Notes: generated by a model from the sequence alone, not told the origin. DNA of 64,000 bases from CBDFLA01 sp965248915 (GCA_965248915.1 OZ252216.1:3472001-3536000); one strand, 5' to 3'. Positions 15,238-24,518 are shown, counted from the stretch's first letter. Numbers and translations: made by a program.

Positions 15238-16338
15238 TTAGCCCTGTTTACCAACAGAAACGAGGTAAGTTTCATCGAGCATTGCTGGATCAAGTTGAAC
15301 CAGCGTGTCATCTGGAACAGGGTTTTGACTTGGTCTTGAGCGACGTGTCAGTGACTGACTTTCTGCAATCCGCGTCAACAGGTCATAGGACGATTGCACC
15401 GTTGCAATACTCATTGCGCCTGTTCCATCTTGTCCTCGAGGGCTACCCAGAGCGTCGCGATAGGCTGTATGTATTTCGCTCATGGCGGCAGACTGACCAA
15501 GGCGCAACGTTGATCTTGCTTCCATGACCTCGTCCAGGGGTGTTTTCCAAACCTGAACAGCCGCAAAACTGCAAGGTGGAAGGGGGCCAATACATTTGAT
15601 GGAGATCTTTCCGTTGCCGGACGCATTGATTTTGCGAAGCAGGTTGTAGAATTGATCTTCCCGGCTTTTGGAAAGAAGTACGATCTGCCGACTGAGCGTA
15701 TTCGCAATCGGCGTCTCAAGCGAGATAGCATCTGTCGCGACCTGTTCGATGGCACTGTCGATATGGAACCGCAACGTATGGCGCTTATTCTCGATAGCCA
15801 TTTCAAGTGCTTTGGCCATATTCCGATTGCTTCGGGAGCCGTTTGGAATCTCCAGGCCGTCCATTGTGAGGATTGAGCGGACAATTTCATTGGCATTCCA
15901 AGACACAACGACTTCGAACTCAACAAGATCACCATACTTCTCGAGCTGAGAGCGCATATGTTCTCCATGGATGTTGAGAAGTTGCACAACCTTGCTTCGC
16001 GACGGGAGGTTTGTGCCGAGCGCTGCTGGAAGTACGCGAACGTCTTCCATCGCGGTTTCAAGAACGACTTGCTGCGCCTGCAGTTGAACGTGGCGATTAA
16101 ATTCCAACGACCGAAACCGCCGATACTTATGGGCAGGACCAATGAGGGCGGTCAGAGATCCGGCTTCAATCAGCTCAAGGCCTTGTGGCCCCCCGCGATC
16201 GGCAACGCGTGTATCAATGCTTCGCAGGGCGGATTGTTGTCCGGCACCGGTCAAGGCATAGAGAGCGTAGCTAGGAGTTGATATTTTTGCCGCTCGTGCA
16301 ACCAAGTGCGAGCGATGTCTTTTGGTTGGATTTTCCAA
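15238..16338 (-). CDS. GvpL/GvpF-family protein with a possible degenerate J-domain tail
   Basis: The 366-residue protein starts with TTG after a GGGGG stretch; no ATG is available. Residues about 20-260 show the GvpL/GvpF pattern: SYALYALTG, then SLTALIG, then RVLPAALGTNLPSRS, then LEKYGDLVEFEVVVSWN, and near the end IKCIGPLPPCSFAAVQVW. The last ~90 residues include LRLGQSAAMSEIHTAYRDAL and a following helix resembling a J-domain, but the HPD motif is missing. GvpL/F proteins are accessory to gas-vesicle assembly, yet there is no gvpA or other gvp gene in this window. Its true job here is unknown. It is convergent with the DUF1538 operon. Confidence 0.65.
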   Translation of the reverse strand: MENPTKRHRSHLVARAAKISTPSYALYALTGAGQQSALRSIDTRVADRGGPQGLELIEAGSLTALIGPAHKYRRFRSLEFNRHVQLQAQQVVLETAMEDVRVLPAALGTNLPSRSKVVQLLNIHGEHMRSQLEKYGDLVEFEVVVSWNANEIVRSILTMDGLEIPNGSRSNRNMAKALEMAIENKRHTLRFHIDSAIEQVATDAISLETPIANTLSRQIVLLSKSREDQFYNLLRKINASGNGKISIKCIGPLPPCSFAAVQVWKTPLDEVMEARSTLRLGQSAAMSEIHTAYRDALGSPRGQDGTGAMSIATVQSSYDLLTRIAESQSLTRRSRPSQNPVPDDTLVQLDPAMLDETYLVSVGKQG

Positions 16339-16448
16339 AGTACCCCCAAACTCACTCTGAAGAGACGCGAGATCAATCGTTCCGTCTGCGTGTGCTATTT
16401 GGACTTTGTTAGGGTTAAAGAACCGTAACCAACTTAAGGGTACTGGGC

Positions 16449-16476
16449 AAAAGAAAAGGGTGGCTCGAAGCCACCC
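16449..16476 (-). terminator. Intrinsic terminator after the pilus N-domain gene
   Basis: On the minus strand, GGGTGGCT and AGCCACCC pair perfectly around TCG and are followed by TTTTCTTTT. It lies about 30 bases after the stop of the 16505-16996 gene and is a textbook intrinsic terminator. Confidence 0.85.
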
Positions 16477-16504
16477 CGTTCACAGTTTCCAGAATGTGAT
16501 TGAC

Positions 16505-16996
16505 TTACTCGGCTGCGGTCTCGGCGAGACTGTTCTTCGCACCAATATGACTTTGGAGTTTCTCGTACTCGCCGGGTGTCGTACTTTCGTCGCCTGGTAC
16601 CAAGATCCGTTCGCAATAAGGACTGCAGTTATAGGATACGACGCCCTTAAGTGAGCCCCGGATCATGGTGACATTACCTGATCCGCCAACAGAGCCAACA
16701 CGAACCCGCTTGCTAGCGATAGGGTGCCCGCTTTGGTCCAATGCAATGACGTTCGTCGTTCCAAACGCGCGACCCTGGACAAGGATGATGCGGCGATTGT
16801 GTACCGAAACATTTGCGATAGAGGGATTTGCAACGGCCACCGTGGCTATATCCTTATCGAAGACATACACCGCACTCTCATCAAGCGGCACCATTATGTC
16901 TTCAGCATGGGCCGCACCAGAAAGCGAGAACATTGCTGCCAGGCCAAAAATGGCCTTCGAAGTTGTTGTGCTCCAAAACTTGACCATCACCCGCAT
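16505..16996 (-). CDS. Pilus assembly protein with secretin N-terminal-type domain
   Basis: The 163-residue protein starts at an ATG with AAGGAG eight bases upstream, not at the longer open frame. A signal peptide ends near SGAAHAED. The mature part carries the T2SS/T3SS/pilus N-domain found at the start of CpaC: VPLDESAVYVFDKDIATVAVANPSIANVSVHNRRIILVQGRAFGTTNV, read as separate conserved stretches. Two cysteines (YNCSPYCER) follow. Stand-alone copies occur beside Tad loci and may assist the outer-membrane secretin. It is divergently transcribed from the flp pilin gene. Confidence 0.75.
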   Translation of the reverse strand: MRVMVKFWSTTTSKAIFGLAAMFSLSGAAHAEDIMVPLDESAVYVFDKDIATVAVANPSIANVSVHNRRIILVQGRAFGTTNVIALDQSGHPIASKRVRVGSVGGSGNVTMIRGSLKGVVSYNCSPYCERILVPGDESTTPGEYEKLQSHIGAKNSLAETAAE

Positions 16997-17301
16997 TGAT
17001 ACTCTCCTTAAACAAAATGCCCGACTAATACACAAGCGTCGGACCGGATTTTCGTCGTAAACCCTATATGACAATTATAAACGAGAGCTAAACATCAAAA
17101 TCGTGACCGTCATGGTTAATAAGGCGTTATCTCCGTTCATAGATTATTATTTCAAATTAATCGGTATACGGTAGAATTTAACCAATTCGTTTTACCTCCC
17201 ATTAATTCCGAGGCGCTAAGTTGGTTGCGTTCACAGAGATGAAATTTCTCAACTAATGTGAACAAGGTGCTGTGTAGTTAGTTTGAGTAAGGAGGCTTCA
17301 A
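16997..17301. promoter_or_regulatory. Divergent promoter region of the Tad pilus locus
   Basis: About 305 AT-rich bases separate the leftward N-domain gene from the rightward flp pilin. No ORF is credible. It contains a CtrA-like TTAA-N7-TTAT site, described separately, and AAGGAGG just before flp. Promoters for both directions are expected here. Confidence 0.6.
17116..17130 (+). promoter_or_regulatory. CtrA-like site upstream of flp
   Basis: TTAA, seven bases, then TTAT matches the CtrA consensus TTAA-N7-TTAA at seven of eight positions, about 172 bases before the flp start. CtrA activation of pilin genes is established in Caulobacter. Whether the site is used here is not known. Confidence 0.35.
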
Positions 17302-17466
17302 ATGAGCCAATTCATGACAAAGTTTATCAAAGACGAATCAGGTGCAACCGCTATTGAGTACGGTTTGATTGCTGCCGGTATCGCTGTTGCGATTATCGTT
17401 GCTGTCAACACGGTCGGCACGAACTTGACCACCAAGTTCACTGCTGTTGGTACTGCTCTCAAGTAG
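17302..17466 (+). CDS. flp: Flp/PilA major pilin of the Tad system
   Basis: This 54-residue prepilin (too short for many gene callers) starts at an ATG seven bases after AAGGAGG. The leader ends at G14, with the Flp motif ATAIEYGLIAAGIAVAI giving Glu at +5 and Tyr at +6 after cleavage by the prepilin peptidase. A single hydrophobic helix and a short C-terminal TTKFTAVGTALK complete it. It is the subunit of the bundle-forming Tad pilus used for surface attachment. CpaA, its likely processing peptidase, follows. A terminator between the two explains high separate expression of the pilin. Confidence 0.93.
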   Translation: MSQFMTKFIKDESGATAIEYGLIAAGIAVAIIVAVNTVGTNLTTKFTAVGTALK

Positions 17467-17523
17467 TATAGCGTCTTGATTTGTTCTGATCACTTCAACA
17501 GTGGTCAGAGCGAGCCAAATTTA

Positions 17524-17560
17524 AAACCGCCAAGCTCGAAAAGAGTTTGGCGGTTTTTTT
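17524..17560 (+). terminator. Intrinsic terminator after flp
   Basis: AAACCGCCAAGCTC (17524-17537) and GAGTTTGGCGGTTT (17543-17556) form a 14-bp stem with a single G-T pair around GAAAA, and run into seven T. It would end most flp transcripts before cpaA. Confidence 0.92.
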
Positions 17561-17649
17561 GTTTCTGGGTGCGGAGCTTTTCTCAATATTAAGGATTACC
17601 AAGTTAACCTTGTTCAGAAATCAAATGCGACTTGCCGAAGGTTACAAAG

Positions 17650-18150
17650 ATGGAATATGCGCTTCTCCTGATCTTTCCCTTTTTGATGCTCTATTCGGCA
17701 TTGAACGATCTAACGACCATGACAATTCCCAATTGGGTATCGGGGTTACTCATTGTGTCGTTTTTTGCTTTGTCTCTAATCGTCGGAATGCCCTGGTCGG
17801 ACCTCGCATTTCACGCTGGCATCGGATTTGTTGTCCTTGTCGCTGGCATGGTGATGTTTGCCCTCAATTGGGTTGGTGGAGGTGATGCAAAACTCATTGC
17901 GGCCACCTCATTGTGGATGGGTCCTGCGCTTATCGCACCGTTCCTGCTGGGCGTTGGTCTGTTTGGTGGCCTCGTGACACTTCTCATTGTGATGTTTCGC
18001 AAAACCCCAGTTCCACAGGCGGCATTGTCCGTCGGTTGGGTTGCGCGGCTTCATCACGCCGAAGAGGGAGTGCCGTACGGCCTGGGGATTGGAGCTGCAG
18101 GTTTCTACTTGTTCACATCCACCCAGATGTTTCAGCTCCTGACAAGTTAA
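17650..18150 (+). CDS. cpaA: Prepilin peptidase CpaA/TadV (A24 family)
   Basis: The 166-residue integral membrane aspartyl protease cleaves the Flp leader at the cytoplasmic face. The two catalytic aspartates are D20 (YSALNDLTTMTIPNW) and the Asp of the family motif GGGDAKL near residue 80. About six hydrophobic helices are visible. The ATG was chosen because AAGG lies eight bases upstream; an earlier TTG is possible. It lacks the N-methyltransferase half of type IV PilD enzymes, as usual for the Tad class. Confidence 0.92.
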   Translation: MEYALLLIFPFLMLYSALNDLTTMTIPNWVSGLLIVSFFALSLIVGMPWSDLAFHAGIGFVVLVAGMVMFALNWVGGGDAKLIAATSLWMGPALIAPFLLGVGLFGGLVTLLIVMFRKTPVPQAALSVGWVARLHHAEEGVPYGLGIGAAGFYLFTSTQMFQLLTS

Positions 18151-18337
18151 AGAAGTCTGTATGCAGTTAATAACATGAGAACAACAGGGTTTACGCAATA
18201 ACAACCGGTAGCAGCGTAATCTCCGGTCGTATGGCCAAGTAAGTGGTTAAGAGTTTCGAAACACTTTGGCACCAGTTCCGCCAACACAGTGTTGAAAGCC
18301 GAAGTAAGTCTCGGCCAACAAGTAGAGGATGAGGGGT

Positions 18338-19174
18338 ATGAACGTAGCACGAATTGCAGTCCTAGGTGTCGCCGTTGTGACAGCAGGATTATCCGCGTTC
18401 CTGGTTCGTGGCATGATGTCTGGAGATGACCGCAGTGCGGAAGCATCTCAAGCCACCGCTGCGCTAAACACAACACGCGTTCTTGTTGCAAACAGGAATA
18501 TCGGTCTTGGAGAAACGCTGCGATCAGATGACCTCAGATGGATGGATTGGCCGGAAGGCGATATCACTTCTGTTTTCATCAGCGAAAAGAGAAATCCCGA
18601 TGCCAAAAGCAGATGGGCCGGATCAGTCGTCAGGTTCCCTATTGTCACCGGTGAGCCGATCATTAGTGCCAAACTGGTAACCGATGCGACCGGTAGTGTT
18701 ATGTCAGCCATCCTGGGTGCTGGCATGCGCGCGATCAGCATCGAGATTTCAGCCGAGACCGGTGCAGGTGGTTTCATTCTCCCAAACGACCGCGTGGACG
18801 TGATTGTGACCTATAAAGAAGTCACTGAAGTCGATCGCCGCCGCGAAGAGAACTTGGAAAGCCTGACGGTGATGCACAACGTGCGCGTCATGGCGATTGA
18901 CCAAACATTTAGAGATGAAGACGGGCAGCAAGTTGTGGTCGGAAGGACCGCGACACTTGAGATGCCTGCTCAGTTCGCCGAGCAATTGGCTCTTGCCGAG
19001 GCAATGGGCGACCTCTCGCTGGCACTGCGCAGCATCGAAACATTGGATGGTTCGGCAAATGACATGACGCCCAGGTTGGCTGAAGAATTTGGCGAAGATG
19101 GCGGCAAAGCAAATAGGAACACCGTGACGGTGCTTCGCTTTGGTCACAGAACGAGCGAAGGGGGAGGCAGCTAA
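18338..19174 (+). CDS. cpaB: Flp pilus assembly protein CpaB/RcpC
   Basis: The 278-residue protein has an N-terminal signal anchor MNVARIAVLGVAVVTAGLSA, then a SAF domain (VLVANRNIGLGETLRSDDLRW) and the periplasmic CpaB domain containing ISIEISAETGAGGFILPNDRVDVIV. It supports secretin assembly and pilus secretion. The second ATG fits the family start and has AGAGG at good distance; the ATG three codons earlier is the alternative. Its stop overlaps the cpaC start by one base (TAATG). Confidence 0.92.
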   Translation: MNVARIAVLGVAVVTAGLSAFLVRGMMSGDDRSAEASQATAALNTTRVLVANRNIGLGETLRSDDLRWMDWPEGDITSVFISEKRNPDAKSRWAGSVVRFPIVTGEPIISAKLVTDATGSVMSAILGAGMRAISIEISAETGAGGFILPNDRVDVIVTYKEVTEVDRRREENLESLTVMHNVRVMAIDQTFRDEDGQQVVVGRTATLEMPAQFAEQLALAEAMGDLSLALRSIETLDGSANDMTPRLAEEFGEDGGKANRNTVTVLRFGHRTSEGGGS

Positions 19175-20709
19175 TGTCTTATTCGAAACCGATCAAGGGG
19201 CTGGTCGCAGCCGCTTGGCTGCTTGCCGCGACAAGTATGCCGGCACTCGCAGAGCGAGAGATCGTCGGCTCCGGTCGCACGCCCAACAACACCATGTTGG
19301 TCAAGATCGATCAAGGTGGCGGTCACATGTCAGAACGGATCGTTCTGTCTTTGGACAAGTCAGCCGTTGTTGAATTGCCCGCGAACATTCGCGACATCAT
19401 GGTGGCAAACCCCGAGATCGCTGATGCGGTCATTCGTACCCCGCGACGCGTATTCGTTCTGGGTAAGAAGGTTGGCCAGACCAACATCTTCTTCATGGAT
19501 CCGTCTGGAAAGCAGATTTTGAACCTTGAACTTCAAGTTGAGAGGGATCTGAGTGTTTTGGAGCGCATGTATTCCGAGTACTTACCCAACGCGCGCATCA
19601 AAGTCGCCGCTCTCAATGATAAAGTTATTCTCTCTGGTTTCGTCTCAAGTGCCGCAGCGGCCAACCAAGCTCGCAATCTTGCAGCCAAGTTTATTGGCGA
19701 AGAAGAGTCCGGTGTTGAAAGTGTCGTCAACATGCTGACCATCGACGCCACTGAGCAAGTCATGCTGAAAGTGCGCATTGTTGAGATGCAACGCAACATT
19801 GCAAAGCAGTTCGGCGTATCTTGGGATGCTTACTATTCTCCTGATGGAGACATCACAGGTTTCAGTTTGGATGGATCGCCGATCACCGATGGTGACAGTC
19901 TCATCAGCGGTGGTTCTGACAATCCGTTTAGTCTTCTGGGCCGAGCCCTTTCAAGTTCCGGCTTTGGCCTCGGCACCGCCGGAACAAGTGGCGGTGCATC
20001 GGCAACACTCAACCTGATGGAAAGAGTTGGCTTGGTGAAGACCTTGGCTGAGCCGACGCTTACGGCAATATCAGGTGAAGCGGCAAACTTCTTGGCTGGC
20101 GGCGAGTTTCCAGTTCCTACAGGCCGTGACCGGGATGGCAACATTGTCATCGACTTCAAGGAATTCGGTGTTGGCCTCGGATTTACACCACTGGTTATGA
20201 GCGAAGGCCGGATCTCGATGCGCATTTCTACCGAAGTATCAGAACTGACCACGGCGGGCGCTCTATTGACCAGCGGATCTTCGACCACCGACGATGACGG
20301 TAACACCGTGACAGTCGCAGGTATCAACATCCCTGCTCTCCGAGTGCGCCGAGCCGAAACAACGGTCGAATTGCCGAGTGGCGGCAGCTTGATTATGGCC
20401 GGTCTGCTACAGGAAAACATGCGTCAAAACATTGATGGCTTACCAGGTGCAAAAGACGTTCCCATTCTGGGTGCACTGTTCCGTAGCCGTGACTATCAAT
20501 CCGCAGAAACCGAACTCGTCATCATCGTGACGCCGTACCTTGTGCGTCCGGTTTCTGAAAGTGAAATCCAAACGCCCATTGACGGTTTTGCACCGCCCAG
20601 CGATCTCGGAACCATCCTTCTGGGCCGCCTCAACACGGTTTACTCCGTCAATGGCTCCAAAGACACCGGGTCCAGCTGGCGCGGGCCCGTCGGACACATT
20701 GTGGAATAG
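19174..20709 (+). CDS. cpaC: Tad secretin CpaC/RcpA
   Basis: The 511-residue outer-membrane channel of the Tad pilus has a signal peptide ending near MPALAERE. Next comes the pilus N-domain (LSLDKSAVVELPANIRDIMVANPEIADAV in conserved parts) and a BON-like segment (RIKVAALNDKVILSGFVSS). The C-terminal secretin domain contains VGLVKTLAEPTLTAISGEAANFLAGGEFP and ends near TELVIIVTPYLVRPV. The order is that of alphaproteobacterial CpaC. Its N-domain is similar to the separate protein at 16505-16996. Confidence 0.95.
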   Translation: MSYSKPIKGLVAAAWLLAATSMPALAEREIVGSGRTPNNTMLVKIDQGGGHMSERIVLSLDKSAVVELPANIRDIMVANPEIADAVIRTPRRVFVLGKKVGQTNIFFMDPSGKQILNLELQVERDLSVLERMYSEYLPNARIKVAALNDKVILSGFVSSAAAANQARNLAAKFIGEEESGVESVVNMLTIDATEQVMLKVRIVEMQRNIAKQFGVSWDAYYSPDGDITGFSLDGSPITDGDSLISGGSDNPFSLLGRALSSSGFGLGTAGTSGGASATLNLMERVGLVKTLAEPTLTAISGEAANFLAGGEFPVPTGRDRDGNIVIDFKEFGVGLGFTPLVMSEGRISMRISTEVSELTTAGALLTSGSSTTDDDGNTVTVAGINIPALRVRRAETTVELPSGGSLIMAGLLQENMRQNIDGLPGAKDVPILGALFRSRDYQSAETELVIIVTPYLVRPVSESEIQTPIDGFAPPSDLGTILLGRLNTVYSVNGSKDTGSSWRGPVGHIVE

Positions 20710-20719
20710 GGAGAAAATC

Positions 20720-21445
20720 ATGAATCACCCAAGTAGGAAAAACTCTCCCACCGATCGCCGCTGGCTTTTCAAGTCTGCCGCTATCGCTGCAACGCTCTTA
20801 CTTGCAGGATGTGGTGGAAATTCGATGGAGAACATGGCGGCAGGAGATCGCCATGCGATGCCGCATCAGAAGTTTCCGATCCAAGTGCGTCCGGCCATGG
20901 AAGAGATGAGCGTCACGGTGCCGTCCCATGTCTTCGCCATTTCGCTGGAAGACAAAGCACGGATCGCAGCCTTTACCTCAGCCTACAAACAAGTAGGTCA
21001 CGGTGAAATGTGGATTGTTGCGCCGGAAGGCTCCAGCAATGCCGCTGCCTCTCTTGGTGCCAGCGCTGAAATCAGCAAGGTTATGGTCGAGCAGGGTCTT
21101 TCCCCCCATGCCATCAAGATGCGGTCCTATCGGACAAGCGAAAACAACGCGCCCATTACGGTCCGTTTCAAGGTCTATGAAACGAAAACACGTCCGTGCG
21201 CCAACTGGAGCGAGAACATCGCTTTCGAACCCCTCAATGGTTCGACACCAAATTTTGGATGCGCAACCCAAGCCAATCTTGCCGTGATGGTTGAAGACCC
21301 GCACGATCTGGTGAACCCGAGGCATATGGATCCTTCTGATCCAGCCCGTCGTGAAGCCGTCTTTGGCAAGTACCGCGAAGGCGTCCCAACCCACACCGTT
21401 AGAGCTGAAGATGAATCAGGAACAGTGAGTAGTATCGATGAATAG
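20720..21445 (+). CDS. cpaD: Tad pilus lipoprotein CpaD
   Basis: The 241-residue protein starts at an ATG after GGGAGAAAATC; a longer open frame upstream overlaps cpaC and is not used. The signal peptide ends in a lipobox LLLAGC with C31 as the lipidated residue. Its N-region contains DRRWLFK, close to a twin-arginine motif, though Sec export is more usual for this family. The mature part has a CpaD-type SPOR/OmpA-like segment (EISKVMVEQGLSPHAIKMRSY) and conserved CANWSENIAFEPLNGSTPNFGCATQ pieces. It overlaps cpaE by eight bases and is expected to help the secretin reach the outer membrane. Confidence 0.9.
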   Translation: MNHPSRKNSPTDRRWLFKSAAIAATLLLAGCGGNSMENMAAGDRHAMPHQKFPIQVRPAMEEMSVTVPSHVFAISLEDKARIAAFTSAYKQVGHGEMWIVAPEGSSNAAASLGASAEISKVMVEQGLSPHAIKMRSYRTSENNAPITVRFKVYETKTRPCANWSENIAFEPLNGSTPNFGCATQANLAVMVEDPHDLVNPRHMDPSDPARREAVFGKYREGVPTHTVRAEDESGTVSSIDE

Positions 21446-22943
21446 AAAAGCGCAACAGAAAGTCTCAGATGACGATCTCGCAATGCACTTGACACCGGAA
21501 CCCGGCGTTGAGGACGGCGAAGAAGATCGTGTGGAACCGACGCTGGACTTGGACGAGGTCGAACTGGTCGAAGAAGAAGTGTCGCCAGAAGACGACGTCC
21601 AAGAGGCCAGCATACTAGATGCGGATCCACTTGGAATGAACGATGTACACCATGAGGACAATCTCGATCTCGCCGCGACCGCGACCGTGCCAACGACCGT
21701 GGATCCTGAGCCAGATTTTGATGTTCCGAACTACATCTATCAGGACCGTATGGTTCCTCGCATTGCCATCGATGTGTTTTGTCTAGCGCCGGACTGTGGT
21801 GGCACATTGCAGCGCGTGGCAAGTGATCGTAGATTGTCCCGAGCCCACATGACTGTTCACATGGGCGGCGTAGTAACAGCCGTTGAACATTATGCAGGCG
21901 CACCGACGCCAAACCTCATCATTGTGGAATTGTCGGGTGCGCGAGACAACATCTTAAGCGAGCTCGAACAGCTTGCACAAGTTTGTGATGAAGGGACGAA
22001 GGTTGTTGTCATTGGCCAGGTCAATGATATTCAGCTTTACCGTGAACTCATGCGTCAAGGCGTCAGCGAGTACTTGGTCGTACCGCTGAATGTAGCCGGG
22101 GTTATTGAGACAATTTCAGGTCTCTATGCCGATCCAACCTCCGCACCCATCGGTCGAAGCGTTGTCTTCGCCGGCGTCAAGGGTGGTGCTGGATCAAGTA
22201 CATTGGCGCACAATGTGGCATGGTGCATTTCAGAGCGCATGAGCCACGATGTGACCTTGATCGACTTTGATCTGCCCTTCGGTACGACTGGGTTGGACTT
22301 CAATCAAGATCCAAACCAGGGAATTGCCGATGCATTGACCGATCCAGATCGATTGGACGATCAACTGCTGGATCGCCTTCTGGTGAAATGCTCAGATCAT
22401 TTGAGTCTGTTCACAGCACCGGGCACGCTGGACCGGGAGTTCTCCTTTGAGACAAATGCCTTTGACACCATTCTCGATACCGTCAGAGCGACGGTTCCGT
22501 GCATGGTGGTGGATTTGCCGCACATCTGGGATTCCTGGACCCGCCACATTTTGCTGACGGCAGATGAGATAGTCCTAACTGCAACGCCTGATTTGGCCAG
22601 TCTTCGCAACGCCAAGAATATGATCGAAATCCTCAATGCCGCTCGCGAGAATGATGCGCCGCCACGCCTCGTGCTCAATCAGGTTGGTGTTCAGAAACGG
22701 CCGGAAATTCCTGCTAAGGATTTTGCAGAAGCTGTTGGCGTTGAAGTCGATTTGGTTCTGCCGTTTGATGCAGGCCTCTTTGGAACTGCCGCCAACAATG
22801 GTCAGATGGTCGGGGAACTCAAACCCGATTGTAAGACAACAGCTGGCTTCGTCAACTTGGCGGAAAAAGTTGCCAATCGCGAAGAAGTAAAAGCGAAGAA
22901 ATCAGGTATGAAAAAGTTCTTGGACTCTGTCCTCGGAAAGTAA
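21438..22943 (+). CDS. cpaE: Pilus assembly ATPase CpaE/TadZ
   Basis: The 501-residue protein has an acidic N-terminus (Asp/Glu-rich, residues 10-75). A receiver-like domain follows (ILSELEQLAQVCDEGTKVVVIGQVND), then a MinD/ParA-type ATPase with the deviant Walker A GVKGGAGSSTLA near residue 246 and LIDFDLPFGTTGLDFN. TadZ proteins mark the pole or site where the pilus machine is built. Its start lies inside the end of cpaD, so translation is coupled. The acidic stretch is longer than in most homologues I know. Confidence 0.92.
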   Translation: MNRKAQQKVSDDDLAMHLTPEPGVEDGEEDRVEPTLDLDEVELVEEEVSPEDDVQEASILDADPLGMNDVHHEDNLDLAATATVPTTVDPEPDFDVPNYIYQDRMVPRIAIDVFCLAPDCGGTLQRVASDRRLSRAHMTVHMGGVVTAVEHYAGAPTPNLIIVELSGARDNILSELEQLAQVCDEGTKVVVIGQVNDIQLYRELMRQGVSEYLVVPLNVAGVIETISGLYADPTSAPIGRSVVFAGVKGGAGSSTLAHNVAWCISERMSHDVTLIDFDLPFGTTGLDFNQDPNQGIADALTDPDRLDDQLLDRLLVKCSDHLSLFTAPGTLDREFSFETNAFDTILDTVRATVPCMVVDLPHIWDSWTRHILLTADEIVLTATPDLASLRNAKNMIEILNAARENDAPPRLVLNQVGVQKRPEIPAKDFAEAVGVEVDLVLPFDAGLFGTAANNGQMVGELKPDCKTTAGFVNLAEKVANREEVKAKKSGMKKFLDSVLGK

Positions 22944-22958
22944 GGGTAGTGGGGGGTT

Positions 22959-24509
22959 ATGTTTGGAAAACGAAACACGGATGACGCAGGAATACCTGGC
23001 GAAGGAGTCGTAAAGTCTCCCGCCAGCGGAGGTTCTGCGCCAAAATCCGCGCCATCAGGGGCGCGGTCGCCGTCGGCGACAGTTCGTGTCGGTGCAAAAA
23101 CCGATGCAGCTGCCTCTGCTCGAGAGAATTTGGAAAAGCCACGCACTAAGGTCAACTTCCAACCCTCTTTCGAGCCGAAAAAAGCAGATTTGCACGAGAA
23201 ACCTCTTGTCGTCGAACAGAGATCGGAAGAGTACTACCAAACGAAGTCCGCAATCTTCAATGCTCTGATCGATACTATTGACCTGGGTCAGCTTGCCCAG
23301 CTTGATCCTGAAGAAGCGCGAAGCGAAATTCGCGAGATCGTTCAAGAGATCATTGCGATCAAGAACGTCGTCCTTAGTATTTCCGAACAAGAAACCGTTC
23401 TTCAGGACATTTGTAACGATGTCTTAGGTTTTGGGCCATTGGAACCACTTCTTGAACGCGATGATATCGCTGACATAATGGTCAATGGTGCCGGTCAGGT
23501 CTACATCGAGGTTGAGGGTAAAGTTCAGCTAACGAACATTCGCTTCCGTGACAATTCGCAACTGATGAACATTTGTCAGCGCATTGTGAGCCAGGTCGGC
23601 CGTCGCGTCGATGAATCCAGTCCGATATGTGATGCGCGTCTGCTTGACGGTAGTCGTGTCAACGTCATCTCAAACCCTCTCGCGATTGATGGACCAACAC
23701 TTACCATTCGTAAGTTCAAGAAAGACAAGCTCACGATGAAAGACCTCGTGGGATTTGGCTCGGTCTCTCCAGAAGGAGCAAGTGTCCTGAGCGTGATTGG
23801 CGCATGTCGCTGTAACGTTTTGATTTCTGGCGGTACCGGTTCTGGTAAGACCACATTGCTCAACTGTATGACCGCATACATCGAAGAAGATGAGCGCGTG
23901 ATTACATGTGAAGACGCGGCCGAATTGCAATTGCAACAACCGCACGTCGTGCGTCTGGAGACACGCCCGCCAAATCTCGAAGGGACGGGCGAAATTGCCA
24001 TGCGGGATCTTGTAAAGAACTGCCTGCGGATGCGCCCTGAACGCATCATCGTTGGCGAGGTCCGGGGTCCTGAAGCTTTTGATTTGCTGCAAGCCATGAA
24101 CACCGGTCACGACGGATCCATGGGAACGCTTCACGCCAACTCACCACGAGAGGCCCTCAGTCGTCTCGAGAGCATGATTACCATGGGCGGGTTTAATCTG
24201 CCATCCAGGACTATCCGCGAAATGATTAGCGGCTCCATTGATGTTGTCATCCAGGCGGCGCGCCTCAGGGACGGCTCAAGGCGTATCACCCATGTCACAG
24301 AGGTGTTGGGCATGGAAGGCGATGTCATCATCACCCAAGATCTATTCGTTTACGAAATAGACGGTGAAACCCCGGACGGAAAAGTCAACGGGCGCCACAA
24401 GTCCACCGGCATTGCGCGTCCCGCTTTCTGGGATCGTGTCAGGTACTACGGGCGAGAAGCTGAATTGTCGGCAGCGTTGGACGCTGCCAGCGACGAAACA
24501 ATGAATTAG
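22959..24509 (+). CDS. cpaF: Tad secretion ATPase CpaF/TadA
   Basis: The 516-residue hexameric motor powers Flp pilus extension and retraction. After a variable Pro/Ser-rich N-terminus of ~80 residues there is the CpaF N-domain. The ATPase core has Walker A GGTGSGKTT near residue 291, the Walker B/Asp box CEDAAELQLQQPHVVRLETR, and the His box GTLHANSPREAL. It sits 15 bases after cpaE. All motifs are intact. Confidence 0.95.
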   Translation: MFGKRNTDDAGIPGEGVVKSPASGGSAPKSAPSGARSPSATVRVGAKTDAAASARENLEKPRTKVNFQPSFEPKKADLHEKPLVVEQRSEEYYQTKSAIFNALIDTIDLGQLAQLDPEEARSEIREIVQEIIAIKNVVLSISEQETVLQDICNDVLGFGPLEPLLERDDIADIMVNGAGQVYIEVEGKVQLTNIRFRDNSQLMNICQRIVSQVGRRVDESSPICDARLLDGSRVNVISNPLAIDGPTLTIRKFKKDKLTMKDLVGFGSVSPEGASVLSVIGACRCNVLISGGTGSGKTTLLNCMTAYIEEDERVITCEDAAELQLQQPHVVRLETRPPNLEGTGEIAMRDLVKNCLRMRPERIIVGEVRGPEAFDLLQAMNTGHDGSMGTLHANSPREALSRLESMITMGGFNLPSRTIREMISGSIDVVIQAARLRDGSRRITHVTEVLGMEGDVIITQDLFVYEIDGETPDGKVNGRHKSTGIARPAFWDRVRYYGREAELSAALDAASDETMN

Positions 24510-24518
24510 GACACGATC

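Noticed and set aside
20540..20719. 60-codon N-terminal extension of cpaD inside cpaC
   Set aside because: It overlaps coding sequence of the secretin, and the inner ATG has an SD and starts a proper lipoprotein signal.
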